NCBI GenBank assembly: GCA_030620095.1 | Contig: JAUTXW010001345.1 | Location: 137,001-201,000 of the forward strand | Direction of reading: 5' to 3' | Length of the DNA stretch: 64,000 nt | Origin: Kuschelorhynchus macadamiae | Taxonomy: Eukaryota > Arthropoda > Insecta > Coleoptera > Curculionidae | In this document: positions 1 through 11,950 of the stretch, in pieces | Layout: the number at the start of each line of letters is the position of its first letter | How positions within the stretch are numbered: position 1 is the first letter of the stretch | Position numbers and translations under genes: made by a program | The notes under the pieces: generated by a model | What the model was told of the DNA's origin: nothing | The model's input: only the letters and a program-made list of their open reading frames with translations | The model's database searches: none

Positions 1-1059
1 TTTTAACCTCATTTAGTTTTAATGTCAGCAATATGAAACAAAAAAACAAATTGATGGGTTGCTAACGTTTTTTATTTACAAATTAATAAAATTAATAATT
101 TAAATAGGACACCATTTTAATCTCCCTTAAATAAGTACCTTTTTGCAGATTATAAGTATATCTGTTTTGGTAAGTTCAAAGACACACTGCCATAAGAGAC
201 AGTGTGTTAGAGAGAGACAGAAAACGCTTATAGTGAAGGCGATGAGAATATATTGAAGAGAGTTTTTTTTTGAATCATTAGAAAAGAACTTGTTAAGCAA
301 CCCTACAATTGGTTTTTTGGATCATATGGCTAACTTTCATACTAAAGGAGATATGACAGATTAAAATGTTATCAATGATAAAAGTTTTTTAATGTCAAAA
401 CCTTTTTAATGGCTTAAACTGCAAATAAATCTTTGTCAAGGGCTTGGTTAACTTTTAATGCATTGCCTACTTGATCTACTTCTTTTTCAGTTATTGGTTG
501 TAAAAAATATCGATTGAACAGCTAATTGCCTTCCCAAACCGCTAAAATAAGCTTAAAATTCTTCAGTAGTCTCCTTTTATCTTCTATCTTCTCTTTGACG
601 ATTGTTTTTACAGTTATGTCTGTTTGGTCATTTGTTGACATATTTATTTATAGAGTTACAAAGTTATTTACTGTTACTTTTGCTTTTCTCCAATTCATGT
701 TTAAACGTATCTACTTTTTTTCTGTATGAATCTCTGTTCTTCCCAATCACCTAATAAACAGCGAATTTAGGAAGTTTATATATACACCCCTCTCACCATA
801 AAAAACTATCAAATACCTTTTTAACTCCGGTTAAATGCAAAATACAATAAAATTCACAACACCTAACAAACAAAAGGCAGCTCTATCATATACCATAACT
901 ACTCATCCTAAAATACCTATCACATATCATAACTACTCTTCCTTAAATACTCTGTTATTAAAATTGAATTCTACTACAGAATAATATAATATAACCAGTA
1001 AGTTGAATTTCGCTTTAGTTGCTTAAAGCTGTTTTTTACAAGTTTGTACGATAACAGCC
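1..1059. other. intergenic AT-rich stretch, no gene seen
   Basis: AT-rich DNA with no recognisable coding domain. A 67-codon open frame at 526-729 has a hydrophobic, low-complexity translation and resembles no family I know, so I treat it as chance. Short AC-rich stretches at 780-930 show no clear repeat unit. Confidence 0.6.
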
Positions 1060-1410
1060 TCGGTACGAGCAACATTTTTTCCGTTCGGCTTATACCAAAG
1101 GCCACTGAACCGCGTTCATTTTAATAAGTTCTAATTAAGTACGTCCCCAGCTTCGCTTCTAGCTGCATTCTTCCCGTGCTGACTGTATCAAAAGCCACGG
1201 CACCACGTTCATTTTATTAAGTTATAATTAAGTATGTCCACAGATTTTCTCCTGGCAGTTTTCTTTCCGTTCAGTCTATACCAAAAGCCGCGGAACCGCG
1301 TTCATTTTATTAACTTCTAATTAAGTAGGTCCTCCGCTTCGTTCGAGTGAACAGGATTATTTCTGTCCGGCCTATACCTCAGGTTCGGAAAACTTTTTAT
1401 TAAGTACAAG
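1060..1410. repeat. 93-bp minisatellite, about 3.5 copies
   Basis: The phrase gttcatttta.taagtt.taattaagta.gtcc recurs at 1114, 1207 and 1300, a period of exactly 93 bp. Each unit also carries a copy of ccgttcgg.ctatacca and the phrase gaaccgcg. The fourth copy, after 1363, decays after about 40 bp. Unit-to-unit divergence looks like 10-15 percent by eye. The units are more GC-rich than the flanks. Confidence 0.85.
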
Positions 1411-1740
1411 GTAATTTGTTAAAGCAACAAGTGTTTCTTTCGGTTCCATATAGAATCATTTTTACGTACTCGTTTTTACTATTTATATTCCAAAAGTGTT
1501 CAGAAATATTTTATAATCTAACCCAGTAGCGGGTATTTCAGTGCTTCTTACAAATGTATTTCACAAACCCACGTAGCTTTATAAAAAAATATCTTAACAA
1601 GGAACAATTCTTTTTCTAGCTTTAAGGTCAATTAAGGCCGTCAACTAATTTACGAGACTGTGAAATATACTAAAGAAATAAAATGTCTTTATTAATTCTG
1701 TTTGATAGTAAGTCAAGAGTTCATTTTAATTATACATAGT

Positions 1741-4734
1741 CAGTGGCGCAACTAGACATCGACTGTTGGGGGGCTCAAGCCCTGGGTTATAAGATAATAT
1801 TGATTATAAGATAAAACCAATTTTAACCATTTTTCGTACGGCTATGATTCAATTATAAACTCTCGATATTGTCTAATATGTTTTTATATAATGTGTCGGC
1901 TATATCATCAACAGTCTTTTCAGCCACTTCTGGATATCGGCCTACCTCTCGCATATACCTATGCTGTGTGTCTTAACTGTAATTTACACAGGTATATGGG
2001 ATCTACAGTTATCGTCGATTCCGAATGACGCTATTCGAGAGGTGATTTTAGCGTATTACTGATAGAGTGCGCAACCTCCAATCCATCAGAAGGCGAGCGC
2101 ATTATGTATTCTTAACAAAGTTTGCCTCAGCTTGGAATCGAGCCAGGAACCTTGAGCGCCGAACAGCAAACTGTGTGTCGCCACGCTTCACTTGACAGCT
2201 GTCAAAAAATATATATTTTTTTAATAAATTACGACACTTAAAGTTACATAGAACGATGAAACTCGTATATACAAATTTTAGGGAGTTCAAAGTTATCACT
2301 TCTCCTGTATAACATAATATATGTTTTACTCGACCTGTTAAAAGTAAACCTGCCAAAGTGCCTCCTCCTTTTTGGTCTACCCTGTATACCAGCCAAGTAA
2401 CACATATAATCATATATGGGCTAAAATGCTGTGATATTTGCTAATATCTCTGGCTAATTAGCTAAAATTGCTAGGCAAAATAACAGTTCTATTAGAATAT
2501 AAAGACGGAAATACGGCTAAAGTGGGGAATAATAATTTGGCTATAATGGTGTAAAAATGGCCAATTGGCAATTATACCACCCACTCTTTTGATTTTATGG
2601 TTGAGTTTATTAGCTACTTTTTGACTTTAAAGTCGAGATTTTTTAGCTGAATTCTGATTTGTTTTTTAGCCGAAATTTGAGAAACATTTTTTCCGAAATT
2701 TACCTAAATAATTTCTCATGTTTTTCCTTTTCTTCATTTATATGATAAATCATCAATTATTTTAAATTATGTAGAAATAGTATTAACAGAGCCAATCAGT
2801 GTAAGAATTTATGAGCCAATAGAAAATGCAAACATAACAAATCCTGGTTTCGTAGAAATACGTACACTATGGGTTATTGTGTAAAATATTCATTTGACGG
2901 TTGGTGGGGACAAAAAGCACTTGGGTAGGAACTTTTCCTGTTAAAATAATCTAAGATAGATATGTAAAACACGCGCCCCTTCTTGAAACAAAACATTTCG
3001 TTTTCTACAATTTTCTTTTTTTTTGGATATGTAATTTACTAAGAAAATTCATCTCATTCATTCAGTCCCTAACGTAAAAAAACATGCATGAAAATACGTT
3101 TTTATTGGTAGAGAGAATATGTTTGTTTAAAGTGGTCAAGTAATGGCTGCTAGGAAATTAGTTTAATTTTAATTTCAATCGTGACGGATCATAAAAAGCT
3201 TTGGGTTATGTTTTAAGCAAATATACCTTGAAATTGGCCACCTTGTAAGCAAACATTTATCAAATGGGAATAATTTTCAAATGTAGCAACATTTATTAAA
3301 ATTTCGCCAGTAAAAATTCCTACTTGCTTTGCCTTTAGTACTCTCTAAAAAATGGTTAATTTAAGACCCAGGAGCCAGCGTAACAAAATTAAACGACGAT
3401 TACCCCAAGTCGGCGTTTTTCTATAATATGTGGTGAAATATTAAATCTTTTTATTAGACATGTTGTATGGTAACTAATTTGTATTTAGTTTTTTTAAATA
3501 AATCTTCAGTTTGGTTAAGTATAGTGTTATAGGTTATACACGTAAATTTGAAAATGTGGCATTTTTTGACAATAATAAAGCAAAAAAAAGCGAAATAAAA
3601 CTACCCAATTTTAGTTTAATTTTGAAACAAAAATATGATAATAAAAGCCATATTTTTTCCTCTCAATTTTTGTTGTCTTAAAATATCATAATCTCGCATT
3701 CTTATATACATATCATTACTATAATTAAACTTAAATACTTGCTAAAATATGTATGAAAAATGCCTACTTATAGATTATATTCTGACCTCGATTTCTATTG
3801 ATTAAAAATACCATATTCTGGCATTTAAACAGCTATGCTTACTATAATTTAACTTCAATACTTACTAGAATATATCTGGTTACATTGTGGCAACAAAATT
3901 GACAGATATTTCTACTTTTTGACCGTCCAATATTACAAAAAAAAGTTGGAGGTTTAATTATCCTATAAAAGATATTTTTTGGCCAAGTAATTATGCTATA
4001 GCCTATCTACATTAAAAACTGCTACTTTTGGAGCCAAAAAATCTAATTTGAAGCGAGCTTTCATGGCTAGAAAACAAACCAAGTATTATTTGCCAAAACT
4101 TGACAAATCTCTGGTTTTTATGTGTTTTTTATGGATAACTGTCAGGCAAAAAAGCTCATCAGCTAATTTGTGCTACTTGGGAAACGAACATGGTTTTGAA
4201 ACAGAAGTTTCGCCGTTTTTTGGAATATCACCTCAATTTTATTTTAAAATAGTCGAGGAAGATTAAGTATCTACGTCAATGACTTCCGTGATTTTTCAAT
4301 GTTAGAACATTTATCCCACCTATTTCTGTTTTCAGTTTGACTATTGTCGGTTTTGCGTAATCAAAATATGATTTTTTTACTATTTTAATCCCCTTAAAAA
4401 ATATCGCTTACACTTTTCACTATTTCTCAAACTTTTATGATCCATAACCTCAAAATAAACGCGCCCTTATGTTTTCGTAAGCCCAGATAGTATCCAATTG
4501 GTCAAAAGCATACAAAATGCTAAATTAGAAAAAAACCTGTTTATTTCTTAACTAAAAAACGGAAGATGCAAGAGAAAAATAAACTATGCTACGGAAGAAT
4601 ACCTTTTTACCCATTTTTACAAACAAAATGGAGTTTAAATGTTTTGGTCGGCCCTCGCCAATCGCCTGGCGGGGGGCTAATTTTGGGGTCGGGGGGGCTA
4701 AGCTCACCCTAGCCTCCCCCTAGTTGCGCCACTG
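1741..4734. mobile_element. non-autonomous hAT DNA transposon, complete with TSD
   Basis: The left end starts CAGTGGCGCAACTAG at 1741 and the right end finishes with its reverse complement at 4734. The 8-bp sequence tacatagt is present on both sides (1733-1740 and 4735-4742), a perfect target-site duplication. CAGTGGCG ends and 8-bp duplications are hallmarks of the hAT superfamily. Just inside both ends is a G-rich patch (gggggg near 1771; ccccc and ggggggg near 4690-4720). The 2,994-bp interior has no recognisable hAT transposase and is mostly AT-rich filler, so the element must have been mobilised in trans. It also contains a possible tRNA-like insertion near 2100-2205. Confidence 0.92.
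2100..2205 (-). repeat. possible tRNA-derived SINE head inside the hAT element
   Basis: Read on the minus strand, GGCTCGATTCC (reverse complement of 2133-2143) is one mismatch from the pol III B box GGTTCGANTCC. A weak A-box-like TGGCGACACACAG lies about 35 nt upstream, about right for a tRNA-derived head. There is no convincing cloverleaf and no terminal poly-A tail. It could also be chance, or a decayed insertion older than the hAT element. Confidence 0.3.
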
Positions 4735-4742
4735 TACATAGT

Positions 4743-5189
4743 TATAAATCATTTTTTGGCTACCAGTCGCACATTGCAATACAGTTTCTTCGAGGCCATC
4801 AGTGAAGTGAAAGAAAGTGTTTTAAAGTTAGAAGGAAATGAGGAAGACAGTACCAAATTTTATATAGTGTGATTCTGGTTTGATATTTGTTTATATTACT
4901 AGATATTTGTTTAATTATGCAACACATTCATTTGCTAATTTAACTGTAACATAGTTTTAATAGATTTAATATGGACAAATAATCGAGCAGTATTAAGAAA
5001 TTCATTTCACTATTTTTGAACTGTGTTTATTTTTGGTAAACAATATATTAATCATTGTTTTTTACAGTTCAGTTTTATGGGACCAATAATTTAAATAAAG
5101 GTTAAAAGTAACTTGAGACATTAAGAATTTACTAGTTTACTAAAAAGAGTAGGTTCCTACACTAGTCCTAATTGATAAATAATTCTTTA
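4743..5189. other. spacer between hAT element and copy A, nothing recognised
   Basis: AT-rich DNA. I see no open frame of note, no repeat shared with elsewhere in the window and no RNA gene. The right border is where similarity to the copy at 40190 begins. Confidence 0.6.
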
Positions 5190-7420
5190 TTGCCTTCTCT
5201 TACACAGGGTAACAAAATGAAAACAAAAATTTGGTGCCGGAAATCTATTATCTGATTTTAGATATTTTTAATGTGTTGATTCCAAAAATGCCACCAGATT
5301 TTTTCTATCAGCTCTAGTTTTTGAGATACAGGTTACAGGTTAATTGATATTTTTTTCTGAAAAAGGACAACAAATAAAGAGATAAATATGTACTTAATAG
5401 TCAAAATAGAAATTTCCCAGAATCTAATTAATCAAATGGATACCTGGAATTATCCCTGACCCAATATTCCTATACTAGGAACTACTCAAAACACTTCTCT
5501 TAATTACTTTTATACCTGTAATTGCCTATGACCCGATCCTTCTATCTCTGCTTGGCTGTACTCGATTTAGTATATTACTGAGTTTTCCCGAGTAAAGTTG
5601 TGCTATCGTTTTGTGTAAATTTTGGTCGTTTTGTAGTATCAAGACACTAAACTGAAACAATGCCATTCACAAGCAGACGTACCTGTGTAAATCATCCCGA
5701 TGTTTTTTATTATGTGTGTGGTGAATACACTTTGAAAGAGAGCAGAAAAACGATTTCTGATTTTGTGAAAAGAGTTTATTTTGCCTATTTGGGCGTTCAT
5801 TTAGGGGATCAAGATAAATATTGGGCCCCATATTTCATATGTAAAACATGTGTTGAACATTTGCGACAGTGGACAACCGGAAAGAGGAAGTGCCTAAAGT
5901 TTGATATACCAATGGTTTGGAGAGAACCGCGAAACCATCATGACGACTGCTATTTTTGTCTCGTTAATATTAAAGGCATAAATAGAAACAATAGACACAA
6001 ATGGACATATCCTGATCTAGATTCTGCAAGAAGGCCTATAGCGCATTCGGAAGAAATACCCGTTCCATCATTCAGCAGTCTACCCGAACTGACAGAAAAT
6101 GATACAGAAACATCAACGTCTGACGAAGTTCAAAGAATTAAATCAGAAAACGACAGCGAATTTGAAGCAGATTTAGCAACTCCGCAGTGTTTCAATCAAG
6201 AAGAACTAAACGATCTTATAAGAGACCTGAATCTCTGAAATGAATCCGCTGAATTGCTTGCATCCAGATTAAAAGAAAAAAATCTACTTTGTCCAGGTAG
6301 TAATATTACATTTTATCTTGGTATTCTCTAAAAATATAAAAGAGCTCTTAGAAAAAATGGGTTTGCCTGAATACACTCCAGATGATTGGCGCCTTTTTAT
6401 TGACAGTTCAAAACGTAGTTTAGAATGTGTTTACATAACGGTAACAAATATGGCTCAATTCCTATTGGTCATTCTATTACCATGAAGGAAGAATATGAAA
6501 CAATTGCATTAGTTTTGAGAAAAATTAAATACGAAGAACATCAGGGAGCAATTTGTGTTGATTTAAAAATGGTTAACTTCCTCCTTGGACAGCAGAGTGA
6601 TTATACAAAATATCCTTGTTTTTTGTGCCTTTGGGACAGCAGAGCTAAAAATGAGAACTGGGTTAACAAAAATTGGCCTTCAAGAGATGTTATGATTCAA
6701 GGAAAACAAAACGTGATCAACGAACCCTTGGTTTCAAGAGAAAAAATCTTACTTCCGCCCTTGCATATCAAGCTAGGCCTAATGAAGCAATTTGTGAAGG
6801 CTTTAAATCGAGATGGAAATTGTTTTGGGTATTTGTCACGTACATTTCCTGGCATTAGCACGGAAAAACTAAAAGCTGGTATATTTGATGGTCCTCAAAT
6901 AAAGCAACTTGTTAAAAATCCACAATTCATCACATCAATGAACGAGATTGAATCTAACGCTTGGTGTTCATTTGTTCAAGCAGTACACAATTTTTCTTGG
7001 CAATCATAAAGCAGAGAATTACGTAGAATTAGTGGAAACTATGCTTTCAAATTTTGATATTCTCGGCTGTAACATGAGTAAAAGTTCACTACCTCCACAG
7101 CCACCTAGATCGTTTTCCAGAAAACTTAGGTGATTGTAGTGAAGAACAGCGGGAAAGATTCCATCAGGATATTAAAACTATGGAAGATCGTTATCAAGGA
7201 CGATGGGATAGCCACATGATGGCAGACTACTGCTGGAATAATATCATATATTATAACAGTTATAACTTAAAATATATACACAATTTTTTTAATTTTTTTT
7301 TAATTAGATCTGATAGACAAAATCTGAGAACTTTTTTACATTCTGCATCCAACAATTACCCAGGAACGGTTAAAAAATTGCAGGCACCAAAATTTGTATT
7401 GGCCTGTGTTATGAGATGTA
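5190..7420 (+). pseudogene. copy A of a multi-copy unnamed protein family (broken)
   Basis: An ATG at 5660 opens 192 clean codons. The segment has a Cys-rich N-terminus (CGEY, then CKTCVEH, then CYFC, likely zinc-binding) and an acidic, Ser/Thr-rich linker around residues 140-180. It is closed by TGA at 6236. Coding similarity resumes in shifted frames: 6425-7009 contains CFLCLWDSRAKNENW, LLPPLHIKLGLMKQFVKAL and GIFDGPQIKQL. The end is near 7180 with the family signature MEDRYQGRWDSHMM. Copy B (40190-42560) is over 90 percent identical by eye but has different indels. Relative to B, copy A lacks about 50 bp near 6315, 4 bp near 6431, and the last coding part plus about 140 bp after 7237. I recognise this as a family scattered in many arthropod and cnidarian genomes, usually annotated only as uncharacterised. 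I cannot assign a function. Confidence 0.75.
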
Positions 7421-7439
7421 TTTTTAATTAAATAATTAA

Positions 7440-8966
7440 TTTACGGCGTAATCTCCATAGATGCAATTTATATTTTCTGTATTGATTATCTAATATAAAA
7501 TAAAAATAGATGATTTACATAGTCCTGCAATCCAAAGATGCTATTTTTAATATTTATTTTAAGCTTAAAATTTCTAGTAGAGTTGTTAATTGCAAATTTT
7601 TATATTAATACCAGTTTTCAAATCTAAATTGTAATAATTATAAAAATAATATGAATTTTCATTTTGTAAAATATGTTTATATGTCCATTACATTTGTTAA
7701 ACATTTTTTCTTTTTTCGATTTCGTTTTGAAAACAGTTTTAGTATGGATATTACTATAAAATAATTTGTTATGTTATTATTTATAATAAAATATTTATTT
7801 TAACAATTATTATTTCCTTTTGCTAAAATACAGGTCTTCCGAGACTTGGTGTAGTCTTGTGTAATCAAAAATTAAATAAAACCATTCTGAAACTAATCAT
7901 GTAATCGCTAATATCTACACATCATTTTATGTTTTCGTTTTATTCTTTCTAAGTGTATCATAAGATTGTTGGTAAGTTCTATAGGACAAGTATATATATT
8001 AAAATATGCATCTATCCAGAATTTCACCTAGAGTTCGAAAGTATAATAAAAGGGATTTTCTCTTTATAATAAGAAAGTTTTCGAACTTCGAAGGTTTCTT
8101 GTCACATTTCAGGGTTCAAACTTATATCTTGATACAAAATTTCATAACTTTTCTAGGTTTTTTAGGATATATCGGTTACATTCCAGGTTTTCTATTTTAT
8201 AGAAAAAAAACTATATTTTTTATTTTCAGAAACATAAAGATGATAAAGTTCTCAACTTGGGTGTATGATTTTTATTCCATAGTCTTATAGGAATTTACTT
8301 AAGAAAAACAACAGTAACTTAACTGAGCAAATCCTTACGCATTTTAGTACCCAAAATTCTCGTGTTTTAAAATTTCATTTCTTTTTCTTGCCTTTAAGCA
8401 ATACATAAATGTACAATTAAACTGTAAATTCCATCCGAAGGACTGTGTGTCGAAACAATTATCATTTTAATGTAATACAGTGGAAATTAAGTTATGGGCT
8501 TATTCAGTATACATTTTACTTTTCATTGTCTCCATTGTTTACAAAATAGCATATCTGAAAGTTTTTACCAGCGATTAAATATGATACATCTTTTGTTTTA
8601 GAAGAACGAAATATCCCAAAACATTTAATAAGACATTCGGATTTTAAAACCCAAAAAATAAGTATTCCATAATACTAGCTATGTAGAAAAAACGTTGGAT
8701 ATAAAATCTAAATATTGTGTTTTCTCAGGAGGCACAATATTTTTCTGATATATTTACTTTCTTTATCAATATTTTCAAGTGCTGAGGACGAATACAAATT
8801 CCCAAATTAAGAATGGTACCTTTCAAAACAATGTAGAAACCACAGTCAATAACTCAGATTTACTTACTTTATTTAATGTACTAAAGGAAATCTAGAAAAA
8901 AGAGAGCAAAGAAAAAAGTAGTTTCTGGTGTGTGCAAATTGCAGTTTACTTATAGTATAGTAGGGT
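7440..8966. other. AT-rich spacer, no gene seen
   Basis: Very AT-rich. An open frame of 94 codons at 8006-8290 gives a Phe/Ile/Tyr-rich product of the kind expected from AT-rich filler, with no domain I recognise. Nothing else stands out. Confidence 0.55.
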
Positions 8967-11950
8967 CAGTTGGGGTAATCGTAAACAGGGGCAATTGTAA
9001 ACAAGTCCTATAACTTTTGAATTTGGCGGGCAGAGAATGAGTTACCTGGTTGCAGTGGTGCCCACATCCTTGAAGTATATTGGCATGCTTTAACGAGTTT
9101 GCAGTGTAAATTGTTGATCGTAAACAGTTCCCATTATTGCAATTTATTGAAATTTGGTATACGTATATAAACCAGGTGACAATACAATATTACAGGGTTA
9201 AGTCGTGAATACCTTATACAAGGTGCGCAAAAACTGCTAGATAATACAAAACACTTCTCGTTATTGAATTTGGTATATGTATATAAACCTGGTGCCAATA
9301 CTATATAATGATGTCAAAACGTGAAGGGTGCTTAAAAAATAACGCTATAAAGTATAAAATAAATGTAATATTTTAAGTTTTTATTTACAGACTAATGAAC
9401 TAAAAAGCGAAAAATAAATAAACTTACATACACGCAGACTTTTAAAAACTTTAATACTTTTTTAAAAGCTTGCGGCGTGAGTCATTATCACACTTAAAAC
9501 AAAGCCTCAATTTTTTTAAGAAAATATTCAGTTTTCTAAAAGTTCTTTGTTTGTGTAAATTTAATTATTTTTTTACTTTTTAGTTTATTAGTCTATACAT
9601 GTATTTTAGTATTAATTATTATAAGACATGGGGTACAAATCGAAGCTTTTTATTATTTTTTTTTTCAGAAACACGATGGTAAGAAAATATATAAAAGAAA
9701 CGACCAAACCCGCTTCAGCGATATACAGAAGAAGATCTTATCAATGCTGTAAATGATGTGTTAAATAAAAACAAAACTTATAGACAAGCATATGAAGCAT
9801 ACAATGTTTCTATTGCTCTTATATATCATCGAATAAAAGGAAGAAAAAATCCGATGACCACCTTGAATGCTGGACGCCATCCTGCTTTGCCTTTAAATAT
9901 AGAAGCAGATTTAGCTAATTGTCTCGTAGCTCGGGCTAGAATGTGTTTACCTTGCAGCGAAAAGGAGCTGTTCCAATTAGTAAGCGAATACGTTACATTG
10001 AAGGCATTGAAGACTCCCTTTAAGAACAATATTCCCGGTCACAACTGGTACTTAAGCTTTATGGCGAGACACTCAAATGTGTCTTTTAAAAAGCCTGAAC
10101 ACCTGCAGAAAATAAGGAAAGATGCCCGCGATCCCTTCGTTGTGTATGATTTTTATAACAAACTTCAAGAATTAGTTATGGAGAAGATGTTAAATAGCCC
10201 AGCTAAAGCCAGATTTGTCTTTAATACAGACGAAAGTGGATTTAATAGTGACCCTTGTCGTGTACGAGCGATTGGCGAAAAGGGTGAACCATTGTCTAGA
10301 GTGCCAGGAGGTTCGGGTAGAGAAAATACTACCGTATTAGCGTGCATAGGAGCTGACGGTTCCCATCTCCCTCCGTTTATTCTATTTAAAGGGAGTGCTG
10401 TGCAGGCCCGTTTGGATATCAGAGAACGCCTTTCGTGGCACTGTGTATGGCGCATCCAAAAATAGGTGGATGGAAGAGTATCACTTTTACCATTGGTTCG
10501 TGACTTAATTTATTCCTCATTTAATAGCCCTAAGACAAAAATACGAAGCTCCGAACCAGACAGCGCTTCTATTATTTGACGGTCATTCGAGTCACGTAAG
10601 TGTTCGCATTGTTACTGCTGCTCTCAAGCACAACGTAGCTTTATTTCGAGTTCCTAGTCACCTAACTGACCGAATACAACCTCTGGATAAATGCGTATTC
10701 GGACCAGTCAAACTTAAATGGAACGAATTACTAGTGGAGCATGGTAAAGCTGAGCTGAGAAAATCTTCAGGACGACTGAGCATACGAAACTTTGTTGAAC
10801 TATTGGGTCAAGTTTGGACAGACGGCATAACAAAAAAAAATATTGTATCAGGATTTAAAAACACCGGGGTGTTTCCTGTCGATGCTGCTATGTTCTCTGA
10901 GGATTACTTTAATCCCATAAAATTAGCTAAATAGAAAAAACATATAGCATCGGCCTCTGAAAAAGTACAATGTAAGTATGTAAGTAAGGTTCAAAGCGAG
11001 GATCAAAATAATCATGATGTGACGTTCCCTAATCAGACACTGCCAGAAAATGTTATAGGACAGCCTTTTCCAAATCATATTGTCCGTATCTTCAGTCAAA
11101 AATTATGTGAAGTGGGAACTTCTGCAACAGATATTCTTGCCCCGAAAAAAGTGGTGACAACACCGGGAATTATGAAAAGACTTAATGAAGCTGAGCAAAA
11201 AAAGGTGATTAAAGCAAATAAAACAAAGAAGACTAATAAACTTCGGGACAAATATGAAAAAGACCCAAAAAAAGGAAACGTTAAAAAGACATTGAAATTT
11301 AGTGTTACTGTAAGTGCACCTGCAACAATTTTACGTAATGATAACGCATCAGATGATTTGCTACTTTCAATTTATGTTAATAAAAAACGTTCAACTTCAA
11401 ACCTTGAAACTGTCAAATGCAAGGAGGTAAAATGGGATGACTTGCAAATGGACACATTCGTTCTAGTAAAATATAAAGGATTTACTAAAAACACTGAGTA
11501 TAAGTATGTATGTGTAGTACACCAAAAAGATGAGGATGATGGCGAAATTGGAATTATAGGCCTAAAATCAATAAATGAGACACGTACAGATTTCTACATT
11601 AACGAAACCACAATATCATATGTCAATATTAATATGGTTGAAGCAATTCTCCCGGAACCACAAACCTAATTTATGGGGAGGAAGATAATATATTCGTTTT
11701 CCGGGAAAATAGATGTTTTTGTGAAAGTTTAATTTTTGTGTGTTTCGTTGTTTTTATTCATATCCAATAAATATTATGTCCTTAAAACAAACGTTTTTTC
11801 AATGGGGGAATTGTAAAAAAACACATCGATAAACTTAATAATCCGAGTAAAAACAGATGGTATAGTTGTTTATTTACTATTACCTCATTTAAAACCTCCT
11901 ATATGTTATTTAAAGAACAAACAGGGTGTTTACATTTACCCCAAAATATG
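8967..11950 (+). mobile_element. pogo/jerky-like DNA transposon (degraded)
   Basis: The left end has cagttggggtaatcgtaaac at 8969-8988, followed by ggggcaattgtaaac. The right end has gtttacatttacccc around 11930-11945, so the reverse complement ggggtaaatgtaaac matches the left end. More copies of ggggNaaNtgtaaa sit at about 11803 and 11971, which suggests subterminal transposase-binding repeats. A 45-bp direct repeat (ttggtatacgtatataaacc type) occurs at about 9150 and 9265. The inside encodes a three-part transposase. Exact outer borders are uncertain because the last bases before the right flank do not match the left tip. Confidence 0.7.
9676..11669 (+). pseudogene. pogo/Tigger/jerky-type transposase, two frameshifts and two stops
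   Basis: The ATG at 9676 follows a polypyrimidine tract and CAG at about 9668, a likely 5'-UTR splice acceptor. The reading starts MVRKYIKETTK, shifts frame near 9715, and continues through a psq-like helix-turn-helix (TYRQAYEAYNVS) and a CENP-B-like helix region. It then enters a DDE_1 catalytic core with first Asp in FNTDESGF (about 10225), second in LLLFDGHSSH (about 10575) and third in IQPLDKCVFG (about 10680). I count 35 residues between the last two, i.e. DD35D. A second frameshift lies between 10411 and 10440. In-frame stops are at 10506-10508 and 10932-10934. The Lys-rich C-terminus runs open from 11019 to 11669. All three catalytic Asp survive, so decay is moderate. Total length is about 660 codons, somewhat long for the family. 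Confidence 0.85.

Noticed and set aside
526..729. 67-codon open frame with a hydrophobic translation
   Set aside because: AT-rich composition yields Phe/Leu/Ile-rich frames by chance; no domain, no conserved neighbour, no splice context.
8006..8290. 94-codon open frame that could be a small membrane protein
   Set aside because: The hydrophobicity follows from T-rich codons; no family resemblance and no promoter or poly-A context was found.
9826..10455. Minus-strand open frames of 67 and 96 codons
   Set aside because: They are antisense shadows of the pogo transposase core, whose plus-strand reading has recognisable catalytic motifs.
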